NCBI RefSeq assembly: GCF_022678645.1
Contig: NZ_JALBWV010000011.1
Span: forward strand, 1-64,000
Reading direction: 5' to 3'
Length of the DNA stretch: 64,000 bases
From: Saccharopolyspora soli
Lineage (GTDB): Bacteria > Actinomycetota > Actinomycetes > Mycobacteriales > Pseudonocardiaceae
Below, in pieces: positions 17,401 through 26,515 of this stretch. Below the pieces are notes generated by a model that had not been told where the DNA came from, searched no databases, and saw only the letters and a list, made by a program, of their open reading frames with translations. The translations under genes and the position numbers were made by a program. How positions within the stretch are numbered: position 1 is the first letter of the stretch; the number at the start of each line of letters is the position of its first letter.

Positions 17401-18356
17401 CGCGGCCCGAAGTCGCGGCACCCAACGGGCAGGTGGCGTCGTCGCCGGACCCGATTTCCGTGGTGCACGAGATGAATTCGGCGCTGAGCGTGCGGGCGCG
17501 CGGCGTGGAACTGTTCCGCTACTCCTACCGCGACGACATCGCGACCAGCGAATGCCCCGCCCCGTACTTCCACCCGTTGCGCACGTTCGCCGATGAGGTC
17601 GTCACCGGCAACCGGCCGCACGACCACCGGTGGCACAAGTGATTGGCGATGACCGCATCGCACCTCTCGGAGCAGAACTTCTGGGGCGGTGGGACCTACA
17701 CGCCAGGTGCTCCGGGAGCGGGTTATCTCGACCTGCCCAACGTCGGTTCGCTGCGCCACCGGGAGTTCGTGGCGATCCACGCGGGGGAGCGCACCGGTTT
17801 CGTGGAGCGCGTCGACTGGATCACGGCGGCCGACGAGAAGTGGATCGAGGAGCGGCGCTCGGTCGAGGTGGCGCACGTCCGCGGCGATCGCGGCGGGTGG
17901 TTGCTCGACTTCGGTACCGAATTGTCCAATGTGCGGGGTGCGGCGCTGGAGTTCGGCAGTCCGACGGTGTTCGGCCGCGAGTTGGCGGGCTACTGCGGGT
18001 TCTTCTGGCGCGGCCCGCGTTCCTTCACCGGGGGAGCGGTGATTTCGCCCGGTGGCTCGTCGGCAGCGGAGATGATGGGCACTGCGGCGCCCTGGCTGGC
18101 GTTCGTCGGAAAGCACGACAACACCAACAACGTGTCGACCCTGCTCTTCCAGGGCGCGCCGGACAATCCGGTCGCCGACGGCCGCTGGTTCGTGCGCAGC
18201 GAGCCCTACGCGGTGGTCAACCCGTCGCTGGCCTTCTACGATCCGCTGGTCCTGCCCGACGGCGACACCCTGCGGTTGCGGTACCGGCTGTTCGTGTTCG
18301 ACGGCGCCCGCGACCGGGCGCAGTTGGAAGGCGTGCTCAACAGCAACCAGTGGTGA
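17397..18356 (+). pseudogene. PmoA-like (DUF6807) gene interrupted by one in-frame TGA
   Basis: Reading from the ATG that overlaps the oxidoreductase stop, the frame gives a PmoA/DUF6807-type start with the conserved APYFHPLRT and PHDHRWHK motifs, then TGA at 17640-17642, then continues in the same frame with LAMTASHLSEQNFWGGGTY through to 18356. The family normally has Gly after the WHK, and GGA to TGA is a single base change, so this is most simply a nonsense mutation (or a sequencing error). Intact length would be about 319 residues. Reinitiation at TTG 17643 or ATG 17649 is possible but lacks a ribosome site. Function of the family is not established. Confidence 0.7.
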
Positions 18357-18406
18357 CCCGCGACGTGCGCAGGGGATCGTGAGCGCACCGCACGGTGACG
18401 AGAACG

Positions 18407-18457
18407 GAGTGAGGGGCACCCTTTACCAACATACTTGGTGAAGGGTGCCCCTCACTC
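18407..18457. terminator. Long stem-loop (GTGAGGGGCACC family) after importer-2 operon
   Basis: Perfect 17-bp arms GAGTGAGGGGCACCCTT and its complement enclose an inner ACCAA/TTGGT stem. It lies 50 bases after the DUF6807 stop. The outer GTGAGGGGCACC arm is the same as in the stem-loop at 4258, while the inner arms differ. Confidence 0.75.
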
Positions 18458-18471
18458 CTCACCTGAATGGG

Positions 18472-18517
18472 GTCGTGAGTGGAGAACCGGGTTGGAGCCC
18501 GGTTGCGCACTCACGAC
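18472..18517. repeat. Second stem-loop (GTCGTGAGTG family)
   Basis: Outer arms GTCGTGAGTG and CACTCACGAC enclose an inner stem AACCGGG/CCCGGTT. The same outer arm occurs in the stem-loop inside repeat copy C at 59126 and, with a change, at 39699. The remaining ~240 bases up to the phosphatase gene show no gene and no convincing promoter. Confidence 0.6.
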
Positions 18518-18759
18518 GCCGACCCGTCACAGTCAGGAGGCGAGCGATGACGTGACGGGTACCAGCATTCGGCCTTGACCGACCGCATCTCGCCGGATCA
18601 CCGCGCATCGGGTGTATCCGGCATCGGATCAAAACCGGCCAATTAGGACCTGCTCGCCCAGGGTTTGCCCACCGTTCGCCTGCGCGTCGTCTGCGGGCTC
18701 CAACGGAGTAGGCGGGGGAGCGTTGTATCGCTGCGAGGCAATGAGCAAGGAGGGCTTTC

Positions 18760-20142
18760 GTGGCTTCTGCATTCTCCCGACGTGATCTGCTGCGCTCCAG
18801 CGCGGCAGGCAGTCTGGGCATCATCGTCGGTGGCAGCGTGAGCGCGATCGCCGCGCCGAGCGCGGCAGCGCAGGTCGCTCGCCAGACGGGTTACGGCGCG
18901 CTGGTCCCGGACCCTGCTGGTCTGCTGGCGCTGCCGCCCGAATTCGCGTACAAGGTCGTCGCCCAGGCGGGCGTGACGAAGCTGGAGACCGGGGAACTCA
19001 CGCCTAGCGACGCGGACGGCACGGCGTGCTTCCGCGACGGGCAGGGTTTCGTCCTGGTGAACAACCACGAGATCGGCGGCGACGAGCCTTACGGCGTCCC
19101 GACGCACGCGGGCTTGACCTACGACCCCGGTGCGCGCGGTGGCACCACCAACATCGTCGTGGACGGCGATGGCAACCGGGTGAACGAGTACGTCAGCCTC
19201 GCTGGGACGGTGCAGAACTGCGCGGGCGGTCACACGCCGTGGGGCACGTGGCTGACCTGTGAAGAGACCGAACAGCGCGCCGGCGGCGCTTTCCAGAAGG
19301 ACCACGGTTACGTGTTCGAGGTCGACGCGTTCGACCGCGACGCCAACCTGGACCCGGTCCCGCTGAAGTTCCTCGGCCGCTATTCGCACGAAGCCGTGGC
19401 CGTCGACCCGAAGACGTCCGCGATCTACCTGACCGAGGACGCTGGCGAGCCGAACGGGCTGTACTTCCGCTGGGTCCCGCCGAAGGGCTTCCAGGGCGGC
19501 AAGCGCGCGCTGCGGGAGCTGGCGCTCAGCGACGGCGGTGACACGGCGGGCCAGTTGCAGGCGATGAGCTGCTCCAAGGGCAGCACGCACATCAACGACC
19601 TGTCCGAGGCGACGCAGCCGGGCACCAAGTACAAGGTCAGCTGGGTCGACGTGCCGGACCGGGACGCGAAGACCACGTCGGTGCGCCAGCAGTTCGAAGA
19701 GGGGCAGGTGACCCGCAGCCACAAGCTGGAAGGCGCCTACTGGGACAACGACGGCGCGTACTTCGTCGCGAGTTACGCCCGCAGTGACGACGGCAGCGTC
19801 AACGAGCACGACGGTCAGGTGTGGTTCTACGACCCGCGCAGCGAGACCATCGAGCTCAAGACCATCTTCGGCGTCAACCCGGATCCGGAGAAGGACACCA
19901 ACTACGACGGCCCGGACAACATCACCGTGTCGCCGTACGGCGGTCTGATCCTCGCCGAGGACGGGGAAGGGCTGAGTCACCTCGTCGGTGTTACCGAGGG
20001 CGGCGAGGCATATCCGATGGCGCGCAACGAGCTCAACGACAGCGAGTTCACCGGCCCGACGTTCAGCCAGGACGGCCGGATCCTGTTCGCCAACATCCAG
20101 ACCCCGGGCTACGTCTTCGCCATCACCGGTCCCTGGAGCTGA
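18760..20142 (+). CDS. PhoX-family (DUF839) alkaline phosphatase-like protein, Tat-exported
   Basis: A 460-residue exported protein. The N-terminus SRRDLLRSS followed by a hydrophobic stretch ending at SAAAQ is a twin-arginine signal. The mature part is a beta-propeller of the PhoX type: FVLVNNHEIGG, NCAGGHTPWGTWLTCEET, YSHEAVAVDP and IYLTEDAGEPNGLYFRW are hallmark segments carrying Glu/Asp/His metal ligands for calcium and iron. The GTG start follows AAGGAGG by six bases. PhoX enzymes release phosphate from phosphomonoesters outside the cell, usually under phosphate limitation. No clear Pho box was found upstream. It is a single gene. Confidence 0.85.
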   Translation: MASAFSRRDLLRSSAAGSLGIIVGGSVSAIAAPSAAAQVARQTGYGALVPDPAGLLALPPEFAYKVVAQAGVTKLETGELTPSDADGTACFRDGQGFVLVNNHEIGGDEPYGVPTHAGLTYDPGARGGTTNIVVDGDGNRVNEYVSLAGTVQNCAGGHTPWGTWLTCEETEQRAGGAFQKDHGYVFEVDAFDRDANLDPVPLKFLGRYSHEAVAVDPKTSAIYLTEDAGEPNGLYFRWVPPKGFQGGKRALRELALSDGGDTAGQLQAMSCSKGSTHINDLSEATQPGTKYKVSWVDVPDRDAKTTSVRQQFEEGQVTRSHKLEGAYWDNDGAYFVASYARSDDGSVNEHDGQVWFYDPRSETIELKTIFGVNPDPEKDTNYDGPDNITVSPYGGLILAEDGEGLSHLVGVTEGGEAYPMARNELNDSEFTGPTFSQDGRILFANIQTPGYVFAITGPWS

Positions 20143-20161
20143 TTCGCACCAACTGAAGCGA

Positions 20162-20192
20162 GGGCCTGCTCCGCACCGCGCGGAGCAGGCCC
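20162..20192. terminator. Bidirectional terminator between convergent genes
   Basis: GGGCCTGCTCCGC and its exact complement form a 13-bp stem with a five-base loop, centred between the phosphatase stop and the glycosidase stop on the other strand. It can serve both. Confidence 0.8.
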
Positions 20193-20198
20193 CTGCGG

Positions 20199-22145
20199 TC
20201 ACGTCTGGTCCTTCACCTCGACGACCTTGACGCCGTAGGCGGGCAGCGTGATCTTGGCGAGGGGTTCGCCGGTTTTGGCGTCGTGCAGCGAGCAGCCTTT
20301 CGCCGTCGGCGTGGTCGTGACTTCCTGGTCGTGCTGGCTGACCAGCCAGGCGAACCGTCGCCCGTCCGCGTGCTGCAACGTGTCGGCGAACACCCGCGGA
20401 TCGTCCACCGTGATCGCCCGCGCCACGCCAGCGACCTCCGCGAGCGCCGCGTAGATCCGGTGCGTGTCCTCCGGATTGACGCGTGCGTTCCGCGCGGCGA
20501 AGTACTCGATCGGATACGTGCACAAGACCGCCTCGCCGCTGCCGGTCGAATGGCGGAGCAGGGCGGGTCTGCCGTGCGCGTCGGTGGCCACCACGGTCGC
20601 GCCGCGCGGGCGAACCGGCAGGTACGCCCGGCCGTGCTCGTTGCCACCGACCCGGAAGCGCAACACCTCACCTGCGGCTATGCCACCGAAATCGGCGACG
20701 AAGGTGAACTCGACGACCTCGTCCACCACCTCGTCGACCACCCCGTAGGTGATCTGCTTCTCGACACCGAAGGTCTCGTCGAAGTACGGGATCCACGGCT
20801 GCCGGTGGTGCCCGACCTCGCCCGCGGTGTAGGACAGGTAGAGCACCGCGCCCTGCGTCCCCCGTTCGCGCAGCCGCTGCCAGGTGGGACCCTGGATCTG
20901 CTTGACGCAGGGCAGCAGGTAAAGCGCGCAGTCCGGGTCGATGCCATCGCGTTCCCTGGTGAACCCGACCGGCAGGTCGGCTTCACGAGTGGCCGCGTAC
21001 GCCTGTCGCAGCGAGTCGAAGATGATCGGCCGATCGTCGGCCTGGCTGAACGGGTAACCGCGCTCCAGGTACTCGGTCACCACCAGAGCCGCCTGCGCGT
21101 CGGTGCGCTCGCACCGCGCGAAGTCCACAGTGGAGAGGACATCGGCGAACGCGGCCAGCTCGTGCAGCGGCGGCTTAGGGTTGCCCGCGTTGTCGGTGAT
21201 GCCGAAGTGCATTTCGAACGGGTGGTGCGAGTACGGACCCTGTTCGATCAGGTTGTCGTAGTCGGTGTTGTTCCACGCCACCCAGCCGGTCGACCCGGCG
21301 AGCAGCGAGTTGTGCAGGGTCTGCCGGTAGTAGTGCGCGGCGTTCTCCGGCGAGACCTGGTCGCTGGAGAGGCCGAACTCCTCCAGCACCACCGGCTTGC
21401 CAGCAACCGCGGACAGCTCGCAGATGAACGCGGCGTTGAGGTTCTGCCGCACTGGATCGCTGTCGATCCGGTACACGTGCGGGCCGACGAAGTCCACCAG
21501 GGCGCCGGTCTCGCGGACCGAGAACCCGTTGTCCGTGCCGGTGACCTCGATGCCCCAGGCGCCATCACCCAGCGACACGGGCTGGTGCCCGCCACCCGCC
21601 CGAACAGCCTGCACCACCAGCTGCGCCCAGCTGGTGACCTGTTCGGTCGGCGCCGTCGGTTCGTGCCGGAGCCGACCGTAGATCGGCATCTCGTTGCTGA
21701 TCAGCCAGGCCGCGACGGCCGGGTGCGCGGCGAACCGCTCGGTCATCCGCTGCACGAACCACGCCTGCTTGGCCACCAGCCAGACATCCGCGTAGAGATC
21801 GCGGCCCTCCCGCCATGCGGGATCCCAGTTGTCGCCCGACATGTGGCCGACGATGAAGGTCGGGATCGACGACATCCCGATCTCCCGGTGCGCGTCCAGG
21901 AAATCCGCGAAGTGCTCGACCTTGGATTCGTCGACGGTGTCCGGCGTGGGCATGAAATCGGGCCAGTAGAAGAAGGAACGGGTCTGCCGCAAGCCGTGCT
22001 CGAAGAGCACCCGGAGCTCGTCGCGCACGACCTGCGGGGAGTAGTTCCGCCACATCAGCGGCCCGCCGGTGCGCGACCAGAAGTTGGCGCCGAGCCAGAC
22101 GACCGGTTCGCCCGCCACCGTCACCTTGGCGGAATTTCGTCGCAT
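20199..22145 (-). CDS. TIM-barrel glycoside hydrolase (GH5/clan A-like)
   Basis: A 648-residue cytoplasmic enzyme without a signal peptide. The barrel carries a clan-A signature: AWLISNEMPIYG (acid/base Glu after Asn) and KPVVLEEFGLSS (nucleophile Glu). The second half holds a flavodoxin-like domain similar to that of GH42-type enzymes (CALYLLPCVKQIQGPTWQRL) and a C-terminal beta-domain. The ATG at 22145 has an AAGGG upstream; a GTG at 22148 directly precedes it. It is the last gene of a LacI/importer operon, so it probably cleaves the oligosaccharide brought in by that importer. Mannosidase, galactosidase or glucosidase activity are all possible. Confidence 0.75.
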   Translation of the reverse strand: MRRNSAKVTVAGEPVVWLGANFWSRTGGPLMWRNYSPQVVRDELRVLFEHGLRQTRSFFYWPDFMPTPDTVDESKVEHFADFLDAHREIGMSSIPTFIVGHMSGDNWDPAWREGRDLYADVWLVAKQAWFVQRMTERFAAHPAVAAWLISNEMPIYGRLRHEPTAPTEQVTSWAQLVVQAVRAGGGHQPVSLGDGAWGIEVTGTDNGFSVRETGALVDFVGPHVYRIDSDPVRQNLNAAFICELSAVAGKPVVLEEFGLSSDQVSPENAAHYYRQTLHNSLLAGSTGWVAWNNTDYDNLIEQGPYSHHPFEMHFGITDNAGNPKPPLHELAAFADVLSTVDFARCERTDAQAALVVTEYLERGYPFSQADDRPIIFDSLRQAYAATREADLPVGFTRERDGIDPDCALYLLPCVKQIQGPTWQRLRERGTQGAVLYLSYTAGEVGHHRQPWIPYFDETFGVEKQITYGVVDEVVDEVVEFTFVADFGGIAAGEVLRFRVGGNEHGRAYLPVRPRGATVVATDAHGRPALLRHSTGSGEAVLCTYPIEYFAARNARVNPEDTHRIYAALAEVAGVARAITVDDPRVFADTLQHADGRRFAWLVSQHDQEVTTTPTAKGCSLHDAKTGEPLAKITLPAYGVKVVEVKDQT

Positions 22146-22185
22146 CACAAGCCCTTTCTCGACCGGTGGAACAAGTACCCGCGCC

Positions 22186-23025
22186 TCACTTGACCGCGCC
22201 TGCGGTGAAGCCTCGCACTAGATACCGCTGGAGCAGCAGGAAACCGATGACCACCGGGATGCTGACGACCAGCGACGCCGCCATCACCTCGTTCCAGTAC
22301 ACGGAGGTCTGGGTGGAGTACTCGCGCAGCCCGACGGCCAGGGTGCGCGAATCCGAGTCGGTCATGATCGAGGCGAACAGGGTCTCGCCCCAGGCGGTCA
22401 TGAACGCGTAGATGCCCACCGCGGCGATCCCCGGTCTCGCCGCGGGCAGCACCACCCGCAGCAGTGCGCCCACCGGACTCGCTCCGTCGATCAACGCCGC
22501 CTCGTCCATGTCCTTCGGGATGGAGTCGAAGTAGCCGACCAGCATCCAGACCGAGAAGGGCAGCGAGAACGTGAGGTAGGTGATGATCAGCCCGAGTTGA
22601 CTGCCGTAGAGGACGATGCCGGTCGCCTGGCCGATCGTGGCGTAGAGCAGGTAGAGCGGGAGCAGGAACAGGATTCCGGGGAACATCTGGGTGGACAGCA
22701 CCACCATGCGGAACATGTTGCGCCCGCGGAAGTTGAACCGGCTGATCGCGTAGGCGGCGAACACCGCGATCGCCAGCGACAGCGCCGCCGCTCCCAGCGA
22801 CACCACCGCGCTGTTCACGAAGTAGTCGGCCAGCGAGATCGTGGACCACATGTCGACGAACGGTTCGAATGTGATGTTCGTCGGCAGCCACTTGAACTCG
22901 TCCTGCACGTCGGACAGCGGCTTCATCGCCGAGGTCACCATGACGTACAGCGGCAGCACGGTGAACAGCGTGAGGAAGATCAGTCCGACCACTCGGAGGG
23001 CGCGGTACCAGTTCGGCTCAGACAT
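22186..23025 (-). CDS. Sugar ABC transporter permease (MalG-type, importer 3)
   Basis: A 279-residue CUT1 permease. The first helix is VGLIFLTLFTVLPLYVMVTSA, followed by the MalG-like loop with KWLPTNITFEPF and the coupling motif EAALIDGASPVGALLRVVLP. A GGAGG lies upstream inside the end of the previous gene; the two genes overlap by 8 bases. The glycosidase gene follows after 40 bases. Confidence 0.9.
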   Translation of the reverse strand: MSEPNWYRALRVVGLIFLTLFTVLPLYVMVTSAMKPLSDVQDEFKWLPTNITFEPFVDMWSTISLADYFVNSAVVSLGAAALSLAIAVFAAYAISRFNFRGRNMFRMVVLSTQMFPGILFLLPLYLLYATIGQATGIVLYGSQLGLIITYLTFSLPFSVWMLVGYFDSIPKDMDEAALIDGASPVGALLRVVLPAARPGIAAVGIYAFMTAWGETLFASIMTDSDSRTLAVGLREYSTQTSVYWNEVMAASLVVSIPVVIGFLLLQRYLVRGFTAGAVK

Positions 23026-23983
23026 CCTTCAACCTCCGCGACGTGAACGCGAGGTATCCCGCGGTGATCACCAGCAGGGACAGCAACAGGAGTGTGGACA
23101 TCGCCGATCCCAGTCCGAAGTTCCAGGTGAGGAAGGAACTGTTGTAGATGTGGATGGACAGCACGCTCGCCGAGGACGGCACCGACTGGTCGAACAGCGT
23201 GTAGGGCACGTTGAAGTCGTTGAACGTCCACAGGAAGAGCACCAGCACCAGCACCTGGTTCACCGGGCGCAGCATCGGGAGGGTGATCGAGCGGAACTGC
23301 TGCCACACCCCGGCACCGTCCACGGTGGCCGACTCGTAGACGTCTGCGGGAATCGACTGCATCCCGGCCATCAGGACCAGGAACGCGAAGGGCCACAACC
23401 GCCAGACCGCGGTGATCACCAGGCTGCCGAAGGCGTTGTCGCCTAGCAGCCAGAAGGTGCCGCCACCGAGTCCGAGGTCGCCCAGCACGGTGTTGACCAT
23501 GCCGTCGCTGCGGTCGAGCATGAACTTCCAGATCATCACCGCCGTGTAGACCGGCAGCGCGTAGGGCACCAGGAACAGCGCGCGCAGCACCGCCCGGCCG
23601 GGGAACGCCCGTTGCAGCAGCGTCGCCGCGAACACGCCCAACACCCAGCACAAGCTGACGGTGACGATCGAGAAGGCCGCCGTGATGGCGAACGAGCGCA
23701 GCAGCTCCACGGCCACCGCGCTGTTGAAGTTCAGCGCGAACCCGAAGTTGTCCAGTCCGGCGAAAGGTGCGTTGATCCAGTCCCGGAGGTGGAACTGGGT
23801 CAGTTCGAGCACGCTCATCCACAGTCCGCCGAGCATCGGCACCAGGTGCACGAGCAGCTCGAACAGCAGCGCGGGAGCGATGAGCAGGTAGGGCAGCGCC
23901 TGCCTGCTCGGCGTCCACTTCCGGCGCTGCTGCGGCACTTCGGGCAGCGGTCGCGGACGCGACGCGGTAACGGTGCTGGTCAT
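23018..23983 (-). CDS. Sugar ABC transporter permease (MalF-type, importer 3)
   Basis: A 321-residue CUT1 permease with first helix ALPYLLIAPALLFELLVHLV and coupling motif ESATVDGAGVWQQFRSITLP. The start is the ATG overlapping the binding-protein stop as ATGA; the same frame runs on upstream, antisense-like and Arg-rich, inside the binding-protein gene and is not real there. No ATPase accompanies it. Confidence 0.9.
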   Translation of the reverse strand: MTSTVTASRPRPLPEVPQQRRKWTPSRQALPYLLIAPALLFELLVHLVPMLGGLWMSVLELTQFHLRDWINAPFAGLDNFGFALNFNSAVAVELLRSFAITAAFSIVTVSLCWVLGVFAATLLQRAFPGRAVLRALFLVPYALPVYTAVMIWKFMLDRSDGMVNTVLGDLGLGGGTFWLLGDNAFGSLVITAVWRLWPFAFLVLMAGMQSIPADVYESATVDGAGVWQQFRSITLPMLRPVNQVLVLVLFLWTFNDFNVPYTLFDQSVPSSASVLSIHIYNSSFLTWNFGLGSAMSTLLLLSLLVITAGYLAFTSRRLKDV

Positions 23984-25290
23984 GCCCCGGTCCCCCGCAT
24001 CTTCTGCTCGGCTTCGGCCAATGCCGCTCGCACGTCGTCTTCGTCCACCGGGCGCCCGGTGGCGATGGTGGCGAACAGGTCCCGCATCGCCGCGCCGACG
24101 GTCGTCTCGAACTGGGCCTCGTTCGGGATCATCGGCATCGTTTCGGCCGCGTTCGCCAGCACGTCGCTGAACATCTGGTTCTTCGGGGTGTGGAAGGCCG
24201 GATCGTCGTAGGCGTCCTCGACCACCGGCAGGGTGCCGTACTTCTTGTTCAACGACGCCTGGACTTCCTTGCTGGTGAGGAATTCGACCAGTTTCAGGGA
24301 CTGCTCGCGGCGCGGGCTGTCGGCGAAGACGGCGATGTTCGAACCGGCGACGTGGCTGCGCACCTCGCGCCCGCCGCTGGGCAGCGGATCGGGCATCGGC
24401 AGCGGCACCGCGCCGTAGTCCTCGTCGGCCATGCCGTTGTCCTGCAAGGTCGGGATGATGCTGTTCTGCGCGATCAGCATCGCGGCCTGGCCGTCGGTGA
24501 AGTCCTCGGCCGCGCCCGGGGAAGTGCCTTCTTCGGCGTCGTCCGGGTCCACCACCCGCTCCGCGCCCATCAGGTCGAGGTAGCGCTGCACGCCCGCGAC
24601 CGCCCCCGGCGACGCGAAGTTGGGTCCCTGCGCGTCGATGAGGTGCGCGCCCTCCTGACCGCCGAACATGAACGCGAAGTGCGCGTTCTCGGTGTAGCTG
24701 GCGCCGGCGATCGTCAGGCCCCAGCGGTTGCGCGCCGGATCGGTGAGCCGCTTGGCGGTGTCGAGGAACTCCTGCCAGGTCCTGGGCGGCTCGGTGATCC
24801 CGGCCTCGGCGAACAGCTTCTTGTTGTAGAACACGCCGTAGGACAGCCCGTACAGCGGCAGCGAGGTCGGCACCTGGCCTGCCATCCCGGTGGAGCTCAT
24901 GCTGCTGTCCAGGAAGCGTTCCCGGCCGCCGAAGCGATCCATCAGCGCGTCGTCGAACGGCACGAAAGCGCCGGTCGCCTGCAGCGATGCGGCCCAGGTG
25001 TTGCCGAGGTTCACCACGTCCGGGCCCACGCCGGAGGTCGCCGCGCCGAGTATCCGGTTGAGCAGGTCGGACCAGGAGATGACCTCGACGTTGACCTTGA
25101 TGCCCGTCTTGGCGGTGAACTGGGCCAGTTCGTCGCTGAGGATCGCCATGTCCTGTTCGGCGTTCTTGCCCTGATTGCTCGCCCAATAGGTGATCGTGTT
25201 GTCGTCCTCGGCCGCGGGCGCGCAGCCGGTCAGCGCGCTGGCGACCAGGGCCGCGGTCAGCGACAGCGCCGCGAGTGAGCGTCTGAACAC
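23980..25290 (-). CDS. Sugar ABC transporter substrate-binding lipoprotein (importer 3)
   Basis: A 436-residue family-1 solute-binding protein. The signal peptide ends in LTGC (Cys23). Characteristic segments are GPDVVNLGNTWAASLQATGAFVPFDD and LPLYGLSYGVFYNKKLF. The GTG start follows AGGAG by seven bases. It is the first gene after a promoter with the TTAACCGGTTAA operator and heads a binding protein, permease, permease, glycosidase operon. The ligand is probably the oligosaccharide hydrolysed by that glycosidase. Confidence 0.88.
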   Translation of the reverse strand: MFRRSLAALSLTAALVASALTGCAPAAEDDNTITYWASNQGKNAEQDMAILSDELAQFTAKTGIKVNVEVISWSDLLNRILGAATSGVGPDVVNLGNTWAASLQATGAFVPFDDALMDRFGGRERFLDSSMSSTGMAGQVPTSLPLYGLSYGVFYNKKLFAEAGITEPPRTWQEFLDTAKRLTDPARNRWGLTIAGASYTENAHFAFMFGGQEGAHLIDAQGPNFASPGAVAGVQRYLDLMGAERVVDPDDAEEGTSPGAAEDFTDGQAAMLIAQNSIIPTLQDNGMADEDYGAVPLPMPDPLPSGGREVRSHVAGSNIAVFADSPRREQSLKLVEFLTSKEVQASLNKKYGTLPVVEDAYDDPAFHTPKNQMFSDVLANAAETMPMIPNEAQFETTVGAAMRDLFATIATGRPVDEDDVRAALAEAEQKMRGTGA

Positions 25291-25340
25291 GAAACGACTC
25301 CTCGTCGAGTCAACGGAACCCGTCGTTGGGCCCGCGACTC

Positions 25341-25369
25341 AAGCTAGGCACTTAACCGGTTAATCAGAA
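25341..25369 (-). promoter_or_regulatory. Importer-3 promoter with TTAACCGGTTAA operator
   Basis: The 12-bp perfect palindrome TTAACCGGTTAA (25352-25363) has the central CG typical of LacI-family operators. On the minus strand it lies inside the 17-base spacer between a weak -35 (TTCTGA) and a -10 (TAGCTT), the same geometry as the operator in the GH3 promoter at 6.7 kb. The LacI gene directly upstream is the likely partner. Confidence 0.6.
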
Positions 25370-25416
25370 GACCGGGAAATTGCCGTAATCATGTCGTTAC
25401 GATCGGTCGCCTCCGC

Positions 25417-26436
25417 TCACCCCACGGGTGCGGCGGCGGTGCTCGTCCGTGGCACCAGTCGACGCCGCGTCAGTTCGGCGTCGTCGGCGACGCCGGTTTC
25501 GACGAGCTCCAGCAGCATTCGCGCAGCGGTGGCCGCATCGTTGACGATGTCGTGCGCGAAGGCCGACAGCGCGGGACGCACCACGCGGCACAGCATGGAG
25601 TCGTCCCACGCCAGCACCGAAAGCTCTTCGGGAATCCGGATTCCGAGTTCCACGGCGTGCACCACCGCCGCGACCGCCATCACGTCGTTGTCGTAGATGA
25701 TCGCCGTCGGGGGATTCGGGGTTGCGAGCAGGCGGCGCGTGGCGCGCACGCCGCCCTCTTCGGTGTACTCGCCCCGTTCGTGGCTCACCGCGAGACCGGG
25801 CGATTCGCGGACGATGCGGTTCAGGACTTCCTCGCGCCGAACCGTGTGCCGCAATTCCGGCGGACCCTGCACGTGTCCGATCCGCCGATGGCCGAGCCCG
25901 GTAAGGTGTTCGATCGCGCTGCTGACGACATCGTTCTCATCGACCCGAAGCACTGGGATGCCCGCCATCGGCTCAGCGGTGCCGAAGAACACCGCTGGCG
26001 TCCCCAGCTCGCGCAGCAACGCAGGACGCGGATCGGACACTCGGAGGTCGGTCGCCAGCACGCCGTCCACCCGCCGCTCCGCCCACCAGCGCCGGTAGGT
26101 GGCCAGTTCCGTCGCGGTGTCAGCGGTCCACGCGAGTTGCAGGGAAAACCCGTGCACCGAAAGGGTTTGCTCCAGACCGGTCACCATCTGCATGAAGAAC
26201 GGCTCGGTGCGCAGGTCCTCCGGCGACCGGGTGAGCACGATCCCGACGCTGGCCGCCCGGTCGTTGGACAGCGCGCGGGCCGCGCTGTTGGCCCGCCACC
26301 CCATGGCGGCCGCGACGTCGAGGATCCGGTCCCGCGTCTGCGCCGAAACCCCGGCCCGACCGTTGAGCGCGTAGGAGACGGCGGCCTTCGAAACGCCGAC
26401 CTCGCGGGCGATGTCGATGATCGTCGGCCGCTTCAC
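25417..26436 (-). CDS. LacI-family repressor of importer 3
   Basis: A 339-residue LacI/GalR protein: helix-turn-helix TIIDIAREVGVSKAAVSYALNG, hinge helix with ARALSNDRAASVGIV, then the effector domain (AIIYDNDVMAVAAVVHA, ELSVLAWDDSML). The GTG start has AAGGAG six bases upstream. It lies immediately upstream of the importer-3 operon in the same direction, with the TTAACCGGTTAA palindrome between. Effector probably the transported sugar. Confidence 0.88.
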   Translation of the reverse strand: MKRPTIIDIAREVGVSKAAVSYALNGRAGVSAQTRDRILDVAAAMGWRANSAARALSNDRAASVGIVLTRSPEDLRTEPFFMQMVTGLEQTLSVHGFSLQLAWTADTATELATYRRWWAERRVDGVLATDLRVSDPRPALLRELGTPAVFFGTAEPMAGIPVLRVDENDVVSSAIEHLTGLGHRRIGHVQGPPELRHTVRREEVLNRIVRESPGLAVSHERGEYTEEGGVRATRRLLATPNPPTAIIYDNDVMAVAAVVHAVELGIRIPEELSVLAWDDSMLCRVVRPALSAFAHDIVNDAATAARMLLELVETGVADDAELTRRRLVPRTSTAAAPVG

Positions 26437-26515
26437 CTGGAACTCCTTCCCAGCGCAGCCCCGCCCGAATTTCGCTGAATTCGGGCGCTCCGCCGCCCAG
26501 GTTATCTTCCGGTCG

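Noticed and set aside
17630-18382. 250-codon plus-strand frame overlapping the second half of the DUF6807 gene
   Set aside because: Arg/Gly-rich shadow frame; the family motifs are in the other frame that continues after the TGA.
18540-18759. Pho box upstream of the PhoX gene
   Set aside because: A GTTCGCC word occurs once near 18675, but no second direct repeat unit follows at the expected spacing.
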